Part shown: in pieces, positions 9,670-21,309 of the stretch
Numbering within the stretch: the stretch's first letter is position 1
Layout: the number at the start of each line of letters is the position of its first letter
Assembly (NCBI GenBank): GCA_905221605.1
Contig: CAJNDS010002083.1
Span: 219,001 to 283,000 of the forward strand
Reading direction: 5' to 3'
DNA: 64,000 nucleotides
Source of the DNA: Symbiodinium natans
Taxonomy: Eukaryota > Sar > Dinophyceae > Suessiales > Symbiodiniaceae
The notes under the pieces: generated by a model
Told to the model about the DNA's origin: nothing
The model's input: only the letters and a program-made list of their open reading frames with translations
The model's database searches: none
Translations under genes and position numbers: made by a program

Positions 9670-9747
9670 GGGTTTAGGGTTTAGGGTTTAGGGTTTAGGG
9701 AGTTTAGGTTTAGGGTTTAGGGTTTTAGGGTTTAGGGTTTAGGGTTG
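9670..9747 (+). repeat. Interstitial TTTAGGG tract (right flank of LTR element)
   Basis: Roughly ten TTTAGGG units starting in phase GGG right at the LTR end. With the left tract it forms the split target of the insertion. A short unassigned stretch follows before the transporter exons. Confidence 0.9.
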
Positions 9748-10034
9748 GTTAACACAACTGCCTCCCGGCTACGATCATCACGCAATAGCGCCCGTTGCTG
9801 AAGATGCGCTTGGCTGCGGCAAGAAGCGATTGGCCGGACTCCTCCGGAACCTCGAGGGAGACAGTAACCCAGTAAAAAAACAACACTGTTCCTCAATCAA
9901 GGGGTGTATTGGGCTTTGGGCAGGGCGTTTGGGCTGTGGGGGTGGGGGAGTTTAGGGTTCCGAGCTTCGGGTCGTAGGTTGAAGGGTTCAGGGCTTCAGG
10001 CCGGTTGAGTCCTTCCGGCGAGGCAAGGAAGGTC

Positions 10035-11130
10035 CCAAGCGACAGGCTATTGGCATCATATGCATGCCAAGGTGCGGTTTCCTCAAACAAGTAGCTGAGT
10101 CCAACAAAGATCACAGCAAGGATGGGTATGATTGCCAGAAAAGAGAACCTGGCAGGATGATTCTTGCCATTGGCACTGACAGGCCTCACTAAGCAGGAAT
10201 CAGCTGGCCCAATCGTGGACTTTGCCGGCTGAGGATCCCAAGCTGTTCCCGATAAACATGCGAAAATCAGAGGCTGTACTCTCAACAATGTCTTCCGCTC
10301 AACAATGATATTCACCAGCACAACGCGAAGAGGCAATACAAATTCATCAAGCACAAGCAACCACATGCAGAAATCCGAGTTCCAAGATACGCGACCATTT
10401 ATCCTACGAGTCTGACGTGGGAGGCTTTCAGATTAGGCAGAGGGATTCACATACAGCAGGGCAGGCATTTGAAAAAACCTGGCCTCCATCCCATGTGTGA
10501 CGCCAGGAGTGCCCCTATACTGGGTGCCAGCATGGGCCCGAACAGTCCGACTGCGCCGATCGCGGACAGGTATAGCATTCGTTCCTGGTTGCTACTGGAA
10601 CACCATTTGGGACAGAAAGGCGAGACACATTGATCCCAGGTGGGCCTACATAGATCCAAGCTCAAAGTCCTTAAGTGCCTTGCTTCCCTGCATTGCCAAC
10701 CTATTCCCGAGCCAGGGTGCTGACTCGTCCTCGAAACAATCACGGAGCACCGCCAGGATTACCGGGCAGGCAGACTGACGGTCAAGTCAGCTCAAGCGAT
10801 TCATGCGAGACAATATTGATGTGCTTCCTTTGCGGCTTCGACTGTCTCGGAAACGAAAAATAGACACATCAGAAGCAGTAGCATTCGCACAGCTTGAAAG
10901 CTGCCTTGCGAAATCCTGTCCTCCTAAACCATCTGCACTGGCCTGCGCCACACCTTGAAAGCAACGGCCCAGAAGAAACCTGGGCTCGGAGCTTGAGATA
11001 CAACAGCACCGCAGCAACAGCTATCATTCAGTACCACGCTCATGCCGGCTCCGAGAAGCCATGGATAGCTGGCCGCGCATCCAGCACACAGGGTGCTGAC
11101 CATCAGCAGGATGCAGCCGGCAAGAATCAC
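10035..11130 (-). CDS. Major facilitator superfamily transporter, partial
   Basis: Three minus-strand exon-like segments fit consecutive membrane helices of a drug/proton antiporter of the MFS (Bcr/CflA-like). About 11130-11030 encodes VILAGCILLMVSTLCAG (helix 3 type, after an AG acceptor). About 10584-10472 encodes AIGAVGLFGPMLAPSIGALL then GW (helix 5 with its Gly/Pro-rich signature). About 10165-10035 encodes FLAIIPILAVIFVGLSYLFE followed by ET, the usual end of helix 6. The N-terminal helices should lie above 11.13 kb, but that position is taken by repeats. No second half is visible towards 9.9 kb, where the next signal is repeat and the LTR element. It is either a gene with very large introns running out of view or a truncated remnant. 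Confidence 0.55.
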
Positions 11131-11137
11131 CTGTGGG

Positions 11138-11316
11138 CTTAGGGTTTAGGGTTTAGAGGGTCTAGAGGGTCTAGAGGGTCTAGAGGGTCTAGAGGGTCTA
11201 GAGGGTCTAGAGGGTCTAGAGGGTCTAGAGGGTCTAGAGGGTCTAGAGGGTCTAGAGGGTCTAGAGGGTCTAGAGGGCTTAGGGTTTAGCGTTTAGGGTT
11301 TAGGGTTTAGGGTTTA
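11138..11316 (+). repeat. TCTAGAGGG 9-bp minisatellite embedded in TTTAGGG
   Basis: About thirteen near-perfect copies of TCTAGAGGG (11152-11278) start and end inside TTTAGGG units (11138-11158 and 11277-11316). The 9-mer looks like a mutated and expanded heptamer. There are no spacers, so it is not a CRISPR array. Confidence 0.9.
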
Positions 11317-13850
11317 ACCGACATCAGTATCATCAGCCCGGTGGGTGTGCACAGGGGGACGAATCACGGATTTCTACCACTTGGATCAGTACCTGGCAAC
11401 TGTGAGGGAGACTTCCGTGCCGAAAGCAGACTACAGGTCCTTGCTTCGTTATTGAACCTTAGGGGACTTTCAACTCCTACCTAGACCTAGACCCTGAATC
11501 TAAATCGCACAAAAGCCCCCTTAAGCCTTACAACTCGAGACAACCCTAAACCTCTGAATGCTCTCTCTATCAAGGTGCAGGTTTTCGCCCAATGCGGTCT
11601 GAGAGTGGAGCCACCAACAACGTCGCAAGACCACTGGAAGCCTGCTCGCGTAGAGGGTTAGGACCTGTTGGGGGATTCTGCTGCCGGCTCTTGGCCATCC
11701 AAAGCTCACTCTGACAAAAGAAGAGCCACTGCAGAGGACCCCGGATCTCGCATCAAAACCGTAAACCAAGATCGAACAGCCAACATTCATGTAGTTCTCT
11801 GGAGTCATGGCCTCATCTGGGTACCGACAAGAGACGCAATGGTGCGAAAGGGAAGATAAAGTTGAGGAGCTGGCCCTTATATAGCCTTGAAAAGACATAG
11901 GTACCAGCCTGATGTATTTGCAGGGTGGCCCCGATGTAAGATTCTGGCACCTGTCAGGGCTGAAATCGGTGCTCGGTCGTGGGCTTAAGCTGGTGGCTTC
12001 TGCGGCCTTGGGCTCTTTCGGATCGTGCACTCCAAGGGGGTTCCTTTTTTAGGGCCGCTGAGCTGGGTGCTTGGTGGGTTTGGGAGCGCTTCAAGCTTGT
12101 ACGGTTCATGGTTCTGGGTTTGGGGTTCCGGGGAGCCCTCAGGCCAAAAGGATGTAGAGTTTAGGGTTAGAGTTGGGATCCGACACCCCAAGGTACTGAG
12201 CTCTCCAGTGCCAGCTCCTGGAGCAGAAAATCCTCCCGAGCCCAAGCTGAGAGAGACTCGCCTGAGACTCCGCCCTGAGACCGAAATCCCAAAGCACCCC
12301 GAACTCGAATCGGAGTCGCCTGAAACTCAGCCGCGATGTCTGGAATGCATGGCAGAAACTGGTCTGAGAGGAACCACTCCAGTGCGCCAAAGGCCTCAGA
12401 AAGTGCCAGACGGGGTTTCCGAGATGGGGCTGTGCCCGTTTTGGGGGGTTCCTATAAGAAGGAATATAGCATTTCGAGGTCACCTGTTTTGGGAAATCCC
12501 CCATGGTATGAAACACCCAACTCCTCGATTGGCGACAAGTTGAGACCCGCAAAAGAGAAATGAAGAGAGAGAGAGAGAGAGCGAGCCTGCAGATCACAGA
12601 TCCCACTCAGATTGACCTTGCTACAGCGGGAATCGAGGACCAGACATCGGAAAACCTCAACCCCAAAGAACACAGAGTCATGAACTCTGCCAGGCGGCAG
12701 TCAGCAGAGCAAACTCCTGATACCATGCGGTCATGGGAAAGCACTTGCAATGTTCGGGCTGAAGCAACGAAAGAAGTGCGCAAGAAAGGTTGGGAATGAG
12801 GGTGAAACATTGGACATATCAGGAGGATGTTGGAGCTCAAGAGAGGATCCCGGGCAAGTGGCCGAATGTTGAGTACATTCTGTGCGGACGATTTATTGCA
12901 GCGATATACAAAGTGGACAAGCTACCACGAGGAACTGCCAGCTGGGATGCGAAGGGGCAAACACCACCTGAAACTGACTTCAGCACAATCTGCATCACAT
13001 GCCCCCATTTTCGTATGCAAACAGTGATCGTGGCCAACATCGACATCCTGGAACAGCGGAAGGCTTGCAGGTCAGAAACATGCACAATGTCTGAACTCAA
13101 GGCATCGAGGCCGCACCATTGAAAGAGATACGCCCCCAAGGCCCATGAGGCTCCTGGATAGACGGCTTCCGCCTCTTGGCACCCTTTGCACGGAGCTCAT
13201 AGAATCCGTCGTAAACAAAGAACCTCGGCTAGGGGCCCACGGTCTTGGAGAAACAGCTTGCCAGGTCTAAGCCCGAAGTGAAGCAACGCCCTCTGGAGCG
13301 TGAAACACCAGCTTGCATGGCAGCTTTACGAGGCCGAGCTCGAACCTGACAACCCCATTTTGAGGCTGGGGAACGGCAACAACAGTAACAGTCACCGAAC
13401 CCGAAAGCGAGAAACAAGAACAACAAGAAGCACCAACAAATGAGCCCCAAGGGGTTCGGGGCCCGGGGCCACTTACATTTTGCAACGCAGTACGTGCGGA
13501 CAAGGGGCAACACCACAGCCATGCCCGCAATGCCAGCTAAAACTTGGGCTAGTCGCTGCACAGTATGACCTCAGTTTAGGCTTTGAAGGCTGAGTCTCAG
13601 GTGATGGGCCTTGTTGAGTTTCTTTGGTATGCTTGATGCACATGGCCTAAAGGGACCAAGTCCTCCCCCCACACGCAAGGCTGGCATACGAACATTTTAG
13701 GGGCTTACGATGTAGATTTAGAGGTTTCGCACATTATGCTTCGAGGCGCTTGGTGAGACCGGGGCCAACTCAATGAGCTCGGTTGTGGCAAACCTGGGGC
13801 AGCACGAGTGACCATACAACGACACAGAGTACCCGAAACCCGACACATCA
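11317..13850. other. Intron-like stretch with a few coding-like minus-strand pieces
   Basis: No gene can be named. Minus-strand bases near 11720-11835 read as protein (YPDEAMTPENYMNVGCSILV then YGFDARSG), and bases near 12840-13060 also hold a coding-like minus frame (GVCPFASQLAVPRGSLSTLY). They may be exons of the transporter or of the copine-like gene, which is transcribed in the same direction. A short (GA)n run lies at 12559-12582. Confidence 0.3.
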
Positions 13851-14184
13851 CAAAACCCTTGAAGTTTTAGGTGTCCGTGTGCCGTGTATGGGTCCAAGGG
13901 CATGGTGGTTAGTTGGGGGTGGGCTGGGAGCAGCAGTTAGATTTGAGGATGGTCGGCTTCGATTCCCAACTGCTCGAACCAAGGTGCACATAGTGCGAGC
14001 TTTGCAGCAGCAGGATATGAACATCTTCAGTAACGGATACGTCGGTTGCAAACATGGCTCAAGGCAGGAGACCACAGAGCCGAAAAGTGCTAACAGACCA
14101 TGCATCCAGCACGGGATCTCTTGAGCGTTGGCTTTACAGGGGCTTGTTGCCCACACGAAACACCACATCGTTGCCATTCCCCTG

Positions 14185-15092
14185 GCCTTGTAGATCAGTG
14201 GAGCGAAGGAGGTGGGCCCCGACAGCCCGCGGCCACCCGCTCCAAGCTGCTCGACAGCCTTCAGGGGATGCTGCTTCAGAGCCAAGTTTCTCTTGCTTTT
14301 GCCAAGCATGCAGCCTTGGTGTAGGCGGGTAGGACATCATCGACCGGGATGCTGTCTTTGCCTGGCCGTTGGAGCAAGAGGTCCGGAAGCCGGAGGCGAC
14401 CAGAAATCACGAGAAGAAAAACTCTGTGTTGCTCGATCCTGGCACTGGACTACACCCGAAGCTGGACCTGTCACAAGCGGTCGGACGGCGCGATCTTTGG
14501 TCGAGACCTAGGACTTTTGGAAAGGAGCACCTCGAGAGCAATCGACGAAGCCCAAACCACCTCCGAGATTTCCCCATGTCCTCATGTCCTGGGCACCCAC
14601 ACATCTCCGAAGATGAAGGCTGGAATGAGGCCGTCTTCGTCGAACATGGGCGCAAGGGCCTTTGTATGCAAGGCGCGGGCATGAGCATTGACCTGAAACA
14701 GCACGTACAAGATTTGAAACTGAGAACGCTGCCTTCACCACAATTTCCTGGAAGGCAGGCCATCTCAAAAGCACGAACAACCCATGCATACACATCCATC
14801 TCTTCTTGGCACTCTTCTTGCATGCCAGCGTCAATGCTGCGCTGGTAGGGGTTGGGCCCGTGCGGCGAGCGCAAAGCGTGCAAGCTCAGATTGTGGAAGG
14901 TCTCCTTTCCCTGGGTCAGGTTGGACCTGGTAGTGCTGCGCAGGGGTAGCATCAAGAAGGCCGGCACACAAGGGTTCCGATGCCGGAATGGGAGTTTAGG
15001 CTCTCTCTCTCTCTCTCGAATCGCCAAGGCGCCGTGTAAAGTCGATCCCAAGAATCAAGTTGCATGTCTCCATGCCCTCCTCAAAGCCAGGA
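14185..15092 (-). CDS. Copine/RGLG-type vWA domain protein, exons of the vWA domain
   Basis: Five minus-strand exon-like segments line up, in order, with the copine-type von Willebrand A domain. About 15092-15030 has CNLILGIDFT (the strand carrying the MIDAS-type acidic residue). About 14905-14829 has SLHALRSPHGPNPYQRSI. 14692-14603 has ALAPMFDEDGLIPAFIFGD, with an AG acceptor and a GT donor. About 14350-14311 has VDDVLPAYTKA. About 14255-14185 has LSGPTSFAPLIYKA. In the family these correspond to GIDFT, NPYQxAI, FDEDNLIPCFGFGD, GFxxVLxxY and LSGPTxFAP. Copines bind membranes through C2 domains and RGLG proteins carry a RING finger; neither was found here, so subtype is open. Later exons with the ADGQV strand were not located with confidence. 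Confidence 0.65.
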
Positions 15093-15514
15093 CTAAACAC
15101 TTGCAAAACAGAGCCCAAGCCCCAAGGTCAGTTGCAGTGGGTGTCCTTCTTGAGGGCAGCCAGAAGCTGGTTCTCGAAGAAGGTCTGCACGTGCAGTAGA
15201 ACTCAAGGCCGAGACAAGCACTTTTTGCCGAACAAAGGGGCAACTAGACCTGAAGGATTTGGGCCCAAAACGGACTCCTTCAGAGTCAATTGAGACAATC
15301 ATCCTCTCGGCGTATCAAGGGACCTCATCTGCGTTCGAAATCTCGGAAGGCTGTACGATGGCGGAGTGCTCTCTCAGCACCTCAAGATGCGATTTAGCCC
15401 TAAGAGCACAAAGCAAAACACCCCTTCGTGGGTAACAAGGTAGCTGTTGGCTGTTGGCCTTGCCCACACCCCGAGACCACACGACAGGCAATGACTGAAG
15501 CGTGGAATTAACAT

Positions 15515-15826
15515 ATGTTCAAGCCGTTGAAAGGACTTCAACATGCTGCAAAGGCATGGTCAGGTGTTCTCAGCAGCCACGAGGCCTCCTTGACCACCGC
15601 TGCCACGCTGGCCTCGAAGCCCCCAGAAAGGTATCCGCCCATGGCTCGGACCGTGCAAAGAGCTCGGCACGTCTTTCACTCAGCACTTGCAGTGTGGGGT
15701 GGCATGGGGTCTGCCGAATACATATTTCGTAGCTTTGCTTCCGCGCTTCATGTGATGGCAAACTTGCTGGAAGCAGCTGGCGAGCTAACTCCCGGCCCAC
15801 GTGTCGTCTGCTCTTATCCCTCGTGA
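15515..15826 (+). CDS. Possible 103-residue helical protein
   Basis: An ATG shortly after an in-frame stop opens a 103-codon frame with an amphipathic, Ala/Leu-rich composition (for example FRSFASALHVMANLLEAAGE). The opposite strand also has an open frame here, with a less natural composition. No family is recognised. It lies between the minus-strand copine exons and a change of coding strand. Confidence 0.3.
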   Translation: MFKPLKGLQHAAKAWSGVLSSHEASLTTAATLASKPPERYPPMARTVQRARHVFHSALAVWGGMGSAEYIFRSFASALHVMANLLEAAGELTPGPRVVCSYPS

Positions 15827-15849
15827 CCGGTGCTATATGGTGCTCTCGT

Positions 15850-17140
15850 GTGCATCTGTGCATCCCCAATGCTACAGCCCTCCAAGCTGGTGCTCCGCAG
15901 TGCAAGAGACCAGTCCTTCCACCTTGGCACGGGGCGTGGCTCCGCCGAGTCGGCTGCCACTTCCTGGAAAACGTGGAGGAAAAGGAAGGGCAGATGAGGA
16001 CACGGCGTGAATGCCTCTGCACCCCCCTTTTCTTCCTCCCGACCCCAAAAACCTCAGAAACCTCTCTCTAAGCCTCACAAGAAGTCCCAGCCTGGGCCTC
16101 ACGTGTTAAAACCGAAAAAGGGGAATCTGGGTTTTCAACCGAATACAATCTGTGATCCTGCATGGCATGATGCCTCTTCGCCATGCTGTGGCAAGCGATC
16201 ATTAAAACATACACCGCGACCCCTAACCAACACTCGAAGGCCTCTGGACCGTGGCTGTTCCTGCGCTCCTCGCCAAATTTGCAGAACAGGGTCACCAGAC
16301 ATGTCACTAGCATTCAGCATTCAGCACAGGTTAGCGCTTGACACTTTTTTGGGGTATTCTTGGGTTTGAAGTTGCACGGGGGCTCGCCAAGCGCGAGACT
16401 GCGAGCGTGTGGAATTAGGACAGAGCAACAGCAACACAAAAAGAGGAAACATGTCCCAAACGTCAATTCGTGTAAAGACGGCGCCTGTGCGTGCTCAGAG
16501 GAGTCCCTCTATATCTGCCTTCCCTGGATTAATCAGATAGATCCTGCAGCAAACTTTAACTAACGGTCTCTAAAAGCCGGTGTGTCAGCAGCTCACCCCT
16601 TTTACCAGAAGAAACAGGTTGCTAGCCTTGCTTGCTTGCCTGGACCCGGGTTGGACACCTCTAAGTAAGTGAGTGAGTGCATGAGTGAGTGAGAAGCGTC
16701 TCCCGTTTGATACAGGGCCATGCCTAAAGCGCTATCCCTCCGGGCATCTCAGGGGCTCCGTAGACGTCATTGCCCCTCCGCTTGGAGTTCAGACTGGCGG
16801 GGCGCCCCGGGCCGCCCCGGGCTCCGTAAACGTCATTGCCCGGGACACCTCTAAGTACTAGGGGTTTGCCACTTTCAAGCTAACCGAGGCTTTGCACAAC
16901 AGTCTTCACAAGAGCAATTGAGAGCACGCGTATTCGGGTGTGCTGGTTTGGGGGCATGCATCTCAGGACTTCGTGCTCTTGGCCGCACAGACGCCCCATG
17001 CCCACGCGAACGAAAATCAACAAGAGCCCAAGGCTTCTGAGACTTTTGAGGGCTTCGCAGCTCCTCAAGGCGCAGCGCCTCCGCCAGGCTCTCCTCCTGC
17101 GAGGAGCGTCTTGAGAAGAGCAGCTAAGGTGTTGCGGGCT
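15850..17140. other. No assignable gene; short repeats
   Basis: No frame is convincing. There is a TGAG-type microsatellite near 16666-16692 and a repeated phrase CTCCGTA(A/G)ACGTCATTGCCC near 16757 and 16823. The stretch lies between minus-strand genes on the left and plus-strand genes on the right. Confidence 0.4.
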
Positions 17141-17142
17141 TA

Positions 17143-17475
17143 GGGTTTAGGAGGTGTTTGGATGCTTCGGAGGGTGGTGCTCTCCTCGCAAGAAAAACCT
17201 GAAACTTCCTCCCCCCCCCTCCCCCCAAGAAAACCTGAACCCTAAACCCTAAACTCTAAACCCTAATTCCTAAACCCTAAACCCTAAACCCTAAACCCTA
17301 AACCCTAAACCCTAAACCCCAACCCTAAACCCAGCCTCGGTGTTCGCCTCCTGGAGGCGCACCTCCAACCTCCCAAGCTGGCGCTTGGATGGGTCTCTCA
17401 GGGTAGGGTTTAGGGTTGAGGGTTCAGGGTTTAGGGTTTAGGGTTTAAGGTTTAGGGTTTAGGACTAGGGTTTGG
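17143..17475. repeat. Head-to-head telomere-type tracts
   Basis: CCCTAAA units at about 17232-17335 are followed, after a spacer of about 65 bp, by TTTAGGG units at about 17400-17475, an inverted arrangement that can pair. A short TTTAGGG piece also lies at 17143-17153, and a C-rich run (CCCCCCCCTCC type) near 17211-17226. Confidence 0.85.
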
Positions 17476-18499
17476 GGCTAGTCGTTCGGTAAGTTGCCTC
17501 TGCATGGTGCCATCCGAAAAGCATTCGAGTGTTGATCCTGGCTCCAACATTTTACGTTCCTTGCCTCTCAAGCGGTAGGGCTTTTGAAGGGGCTCTGGGG
17601 CTCAGACTGCATGTCTAAAGACCGACACCTTCATGAACGATTCTGGGGCGGAGACTTATCATGGGAGCTCTTCATGGACGGACTCTTGGCCTTGTCCCCT
17701 TTTAATATTAGCTTACAGCTGCACACGAAGCCGCTATAGGCTACTGCCGAAGCGGAATCCGAAAGCAGCTCAGCCACTCAAACATGAGCGAAGCCGATTA
17801 TCGTTTGATTGCAAAGACCTTCCTGAAGTTGCAGCCCTAGTCTGTTCGGAGAGCACGACCACCTCGATGTTTCCGCCGCCAGCTCCCGCTGAGTGTTTAG
17901 CAAGTGCCGATGACGGTCCTCGCACGTGGAGTCATCGGGTAAAAGTTTGTGCACTTGCACCTGGACCCTTATGCCCTGAGCTTCTGCAGCTGGCATCCTC
18001 CAGGCAGTAGTGCTCGTGGGAGAGGCTGGCCTGCTGACGTTGTCTGATGTGGCTTGGAGGCACATCAGCGGCCACCATGAAGAAGCCTGGCCTCGGTTTG
18101 CCTCTGGACACCGAGCTGCTGCCAGTCGACCGTGTACCTCGGCCGCTGCGAGAACACAGAGGGCTAGCTCGGGAATACGACAACCTTCAACCGATAACAG
18201 CCATTTCGTTAAGACGGGGGCATCCCGGGAGCATCGTGGGTGGACATGTGTGGGCAAACCACAACTGTTCGAGCAAAGGGACTCGGTGAGCTGAAGATTC
18301 AAGTACCGGATTCTCTCGTCCTGGCAAAGGGATACGGAACCTGGTGCCTGTGGTCTGAGCCACGCTTCCCACAAGGCTCACGAGGCTCCTTCATCTGGCA
18401 CTGCTGCTTCCAGTGGCTCGCCATCATCCTCCTCTGCTCTTGATGGAACCGCACCAGATCCTGCCAAGAACATCTCTAAACTCTAAACATCCTTGACAA

Positions 18500-19172
18500 T
18501 CCCTGGGGACCAGCCTGCTATGCCTAGTGTGCACCCAGTGCTGTCGCCTCTGCACAGACCACCCGCCGGTCCGCTTGCTCGGCCGCCTTTTGTTGATCCT
18601 GAAAGTCGGAAGCAGCTGAGGCTTCATGGGCTTGGAGGTCTTACTGAGAAGGACTTCCGACGCGAGTGGTTGCGGAAGGCTGCAGCTTCATCAACTCTCT
18701 TGGTGGGGGTCCTCCAGAGCCACCCGAAGTGCATCCAGGCGCTCATTGTGCTGCTCCTCACTTCTGGAACATGTGGAACATTCTGGAATTCGGGCCCCCA
18801 AGCTTTTCAACACACAAGGCCTTCATGGTCTTGAACTCCGCTTGCAAGCCCAAGAAATCCTGCGAGCTCTGCTGGCAGCTCAGATGCGCCCGTGCATCGG
18901 TCACGTGCCCCAAACAAGCCACGAAGCGTCAACTCCAAACTGCCGTTTGTGTTCTTTGATGTGGAACTGATTGTTTTTGCTAGACAGTGTACAGGCTGAA
19001 AGTTTTTTGCCTAACCCTAGGCTTGGAGGCAAAGCACATCTCAGCTCCCAAACAGATGCTCCTCCTGAGCACGCATCACGCGATCTTCGAGGACCTTGCG
19101 CCCAGTCTGCTGAAGTTGCGAATTGGGAAAGTCAACAACGATCACACAGAACTTCCTGCCCTGGAAAAGAAC

Positions 19173-19205
<33 letters not shown>

Positions 19206-20997
19206 CTCCAGAGCATTTGTTCTATAGGGTTTAGGGTTTAGGGTTTCTCTCTAAGGTTTAGGGTTTAGGGTTTAGGGTCTAGGGTTTAGGGTTTATCAAA
19301 AAACATCACGAAATGCCCCAGATCGGGCCTCGTTCTCTGCACGCAGCGCGCCCGCCTGCAACTTGGCCTCGAGCCTGAAGTCTTGAGGTCTTGCAGGAGT
19401 CAGGGATCCAGTGTCTGGAAATCTTGGGGATTTCAGGGCTTAGAGCCTTGGCTTGTTTTCAAGGTTCGGAAACGCTTGGAACTGAGTGCTTTGGCAAGAC
19501 TAGCCCAAAATCTCCCACATGACTCATGACAGTACGCATGACTCGTGCATGGCCCCCCCATGAACAGAGAAACAGGAAGGACCTGTTGATTCTCCTGGAG
19601 CAAATCAGGGACAATCTGATCTCTCAGCGCCAAACTCTGCCCGCCTGGTCCGAAGCAACCTTGCAGCTCGGCATGAACAAGTGGACCCGTTCATGCTGCT
19701 TTTCAAACAGATCCATGTCTTGGTGTCTGGTGATCCAGCAAAGCCCGTGGACCTAAGGTGACTTGGCCTTCAATACACATGAAGTTGAATCGTCCCAGAC
19801 CGCTCTATGCCTGAGTCTGCTCTCACGATCTTCAGATTCCTCGGGGGCACCTAGCAACAGGAGAGACTCTCTGCTCGAGCATAAGCAAATCTCGCATAGT
19901 CTCGGAACACATCCAGGGTTTGGATGCGTACTCTCACCTAAACTCCCATCATGACTGATCAAGCCTGCTTCAGCGCTTTCGCCACGAGGTATCTGAAGCT
20001 CCTTCAGAAGAGAACCCACTACTGCATCTCATGGAATGGCCATGCATCAGCTGAATCGGCTGCCTTTGCAAACTGCCCTGACATCCTGATGCAACAGCCC
20101 AGTCTCCTGACCTGAGCCCTGAAACTCGGCTCCTCGACACCAGGCGGTGTCTCCGCAGGTTGTAGCGGTGGAGTTGTTGGAGACTTGGTCGGACACACAT
20201 TCCGAAACACGGGAAAGGATCTTATGTCCCTTTACGCAGCAGCGCAGCGCTGGATCGAGCAGGCTGCATCGAGCCCAAAAATGATTGGCATGTTTGAAGA
20301 AGCCTCCACCCTTAGGCATGATGTCCCTGCCCCCTTGCAACCCCTAAACGAATAGGATGCAAGGCGCCCTTCGGAACTCCAGACACACCTGCGTGGGTGC
20401 CGAAAGTCCATTTCAAATCCACCGAGCGGCCACAACCTGACCCAGCAAGTTCCAGGTCGAACTTGTGTCCTGAGACATGACATCGCAATCAAGCGAAGTA
20501 TTGGTAGGGACCCGGCGTTAAACCACTGCATTCCACAAAAACTGCAACATCTCCCACCTCTTCTGCGAACAAGCCCTGCTGGTAGTAAAACAAATGCATC
20601 TGGCGGGAACCATCTCTGTCCAAAGCAATTCTTTGGCAAAAGGGACACACTCTCGAGGTTGTTATGTGCATCAAGTCTGACCGAACACGAAAGCTTACCA
20701 CGTCTGCATCAACACAAAGACATGCCGGCAAACCAGGGCAGCGGGAAAATTGCTGCGGTTGTTCTCCATCACCTCAACGCACGGCTTCACAGACGCAACA
20801 TAGACAGCCAACTGCGGCCACCCGTAAGCAAGCATGTGAGCGCCATTTTCGGTGGACAATTCATGCAGCCGCAACTCAAGGTCCCGACGCCGGCAAGTCA
20901 TGACGTGAACAAACAGCATCAACCAGCCATGGGGTCAGCCTATCCTGCTGTGTGGTTTCAATACACTGCTTACCACAGCATGCTGGGTCCTGTGTAG
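18500..20997 (+). CDS. Unidentified multi-exon gene, C-terminal part
   Basis: Several plus-strand segments read as protein and stop abruptly at AG/GT-like borders: about 18600-18750 (LTEKDFRREWLRKAAASSTL), 18990-19170 (LGLEAKHISAPKQMLLLSTH), 19640-19757 (VDPFMLLFKQIHVLVSGDPA), 19975-20115 (YLKLLQKRTHYCISWNGHAS), 20222-20345 (LMSLYAAAQRWIEQAASSPK), and a last one at about 20710-20997 ending AVWFQYTAYHSMLGPV and a stop. Introns contain a (GA)n run and TTTAGGG repeats. I do not recognise the family. The exon set is an inference from composition alone, and some segments may belong to different genes. Confidence 0.35.
19168..19294 (+). repeat. (GA)n run and TTTAGGG tract inside a gene
   Basis: A GA microsatellite at about 19170-19206 is followed by TTTAGGG units from 19227 to 19294, interrupted once by TCTCTCTAA. 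Both sit between coding-like segments of the plus-strand gene. Confidence 0.85.
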
Positions 20998-21309
20998 ACA
21001 TTGATGCTAGCTTATTGAATTTCACTATAACAACCAAGGCTGTTTCATGCACTCTTCATGTATTTCGACAAGAAGCAGCTGCTTTTTCGCAAAAGTCGCC
21101 GACGGTCATTCTGTCTGGCAAACCGGTTGCATGTTCTCCTCTTCGATAACGAGGCTGCGACTTACTCGGTCGTGTAAGTCATATATGTATATAGTCAAGT
21201 TTTCGCATGTCGAAATATAATAGAGTAGACGCGGTGGCGCCGTGTGCATCCGTAACCAAACGTGTTCGAGGCATTGATCGATCCATTGCTGGTTGCATGC
21301 CCTCAACCG

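Noticed and set aside
11152-11278. Regular short repeats resembling a CRISPR array
   Set aside because: Units are directly adjacent 9-mers with no spacers, in an evidently eukaryotic context.
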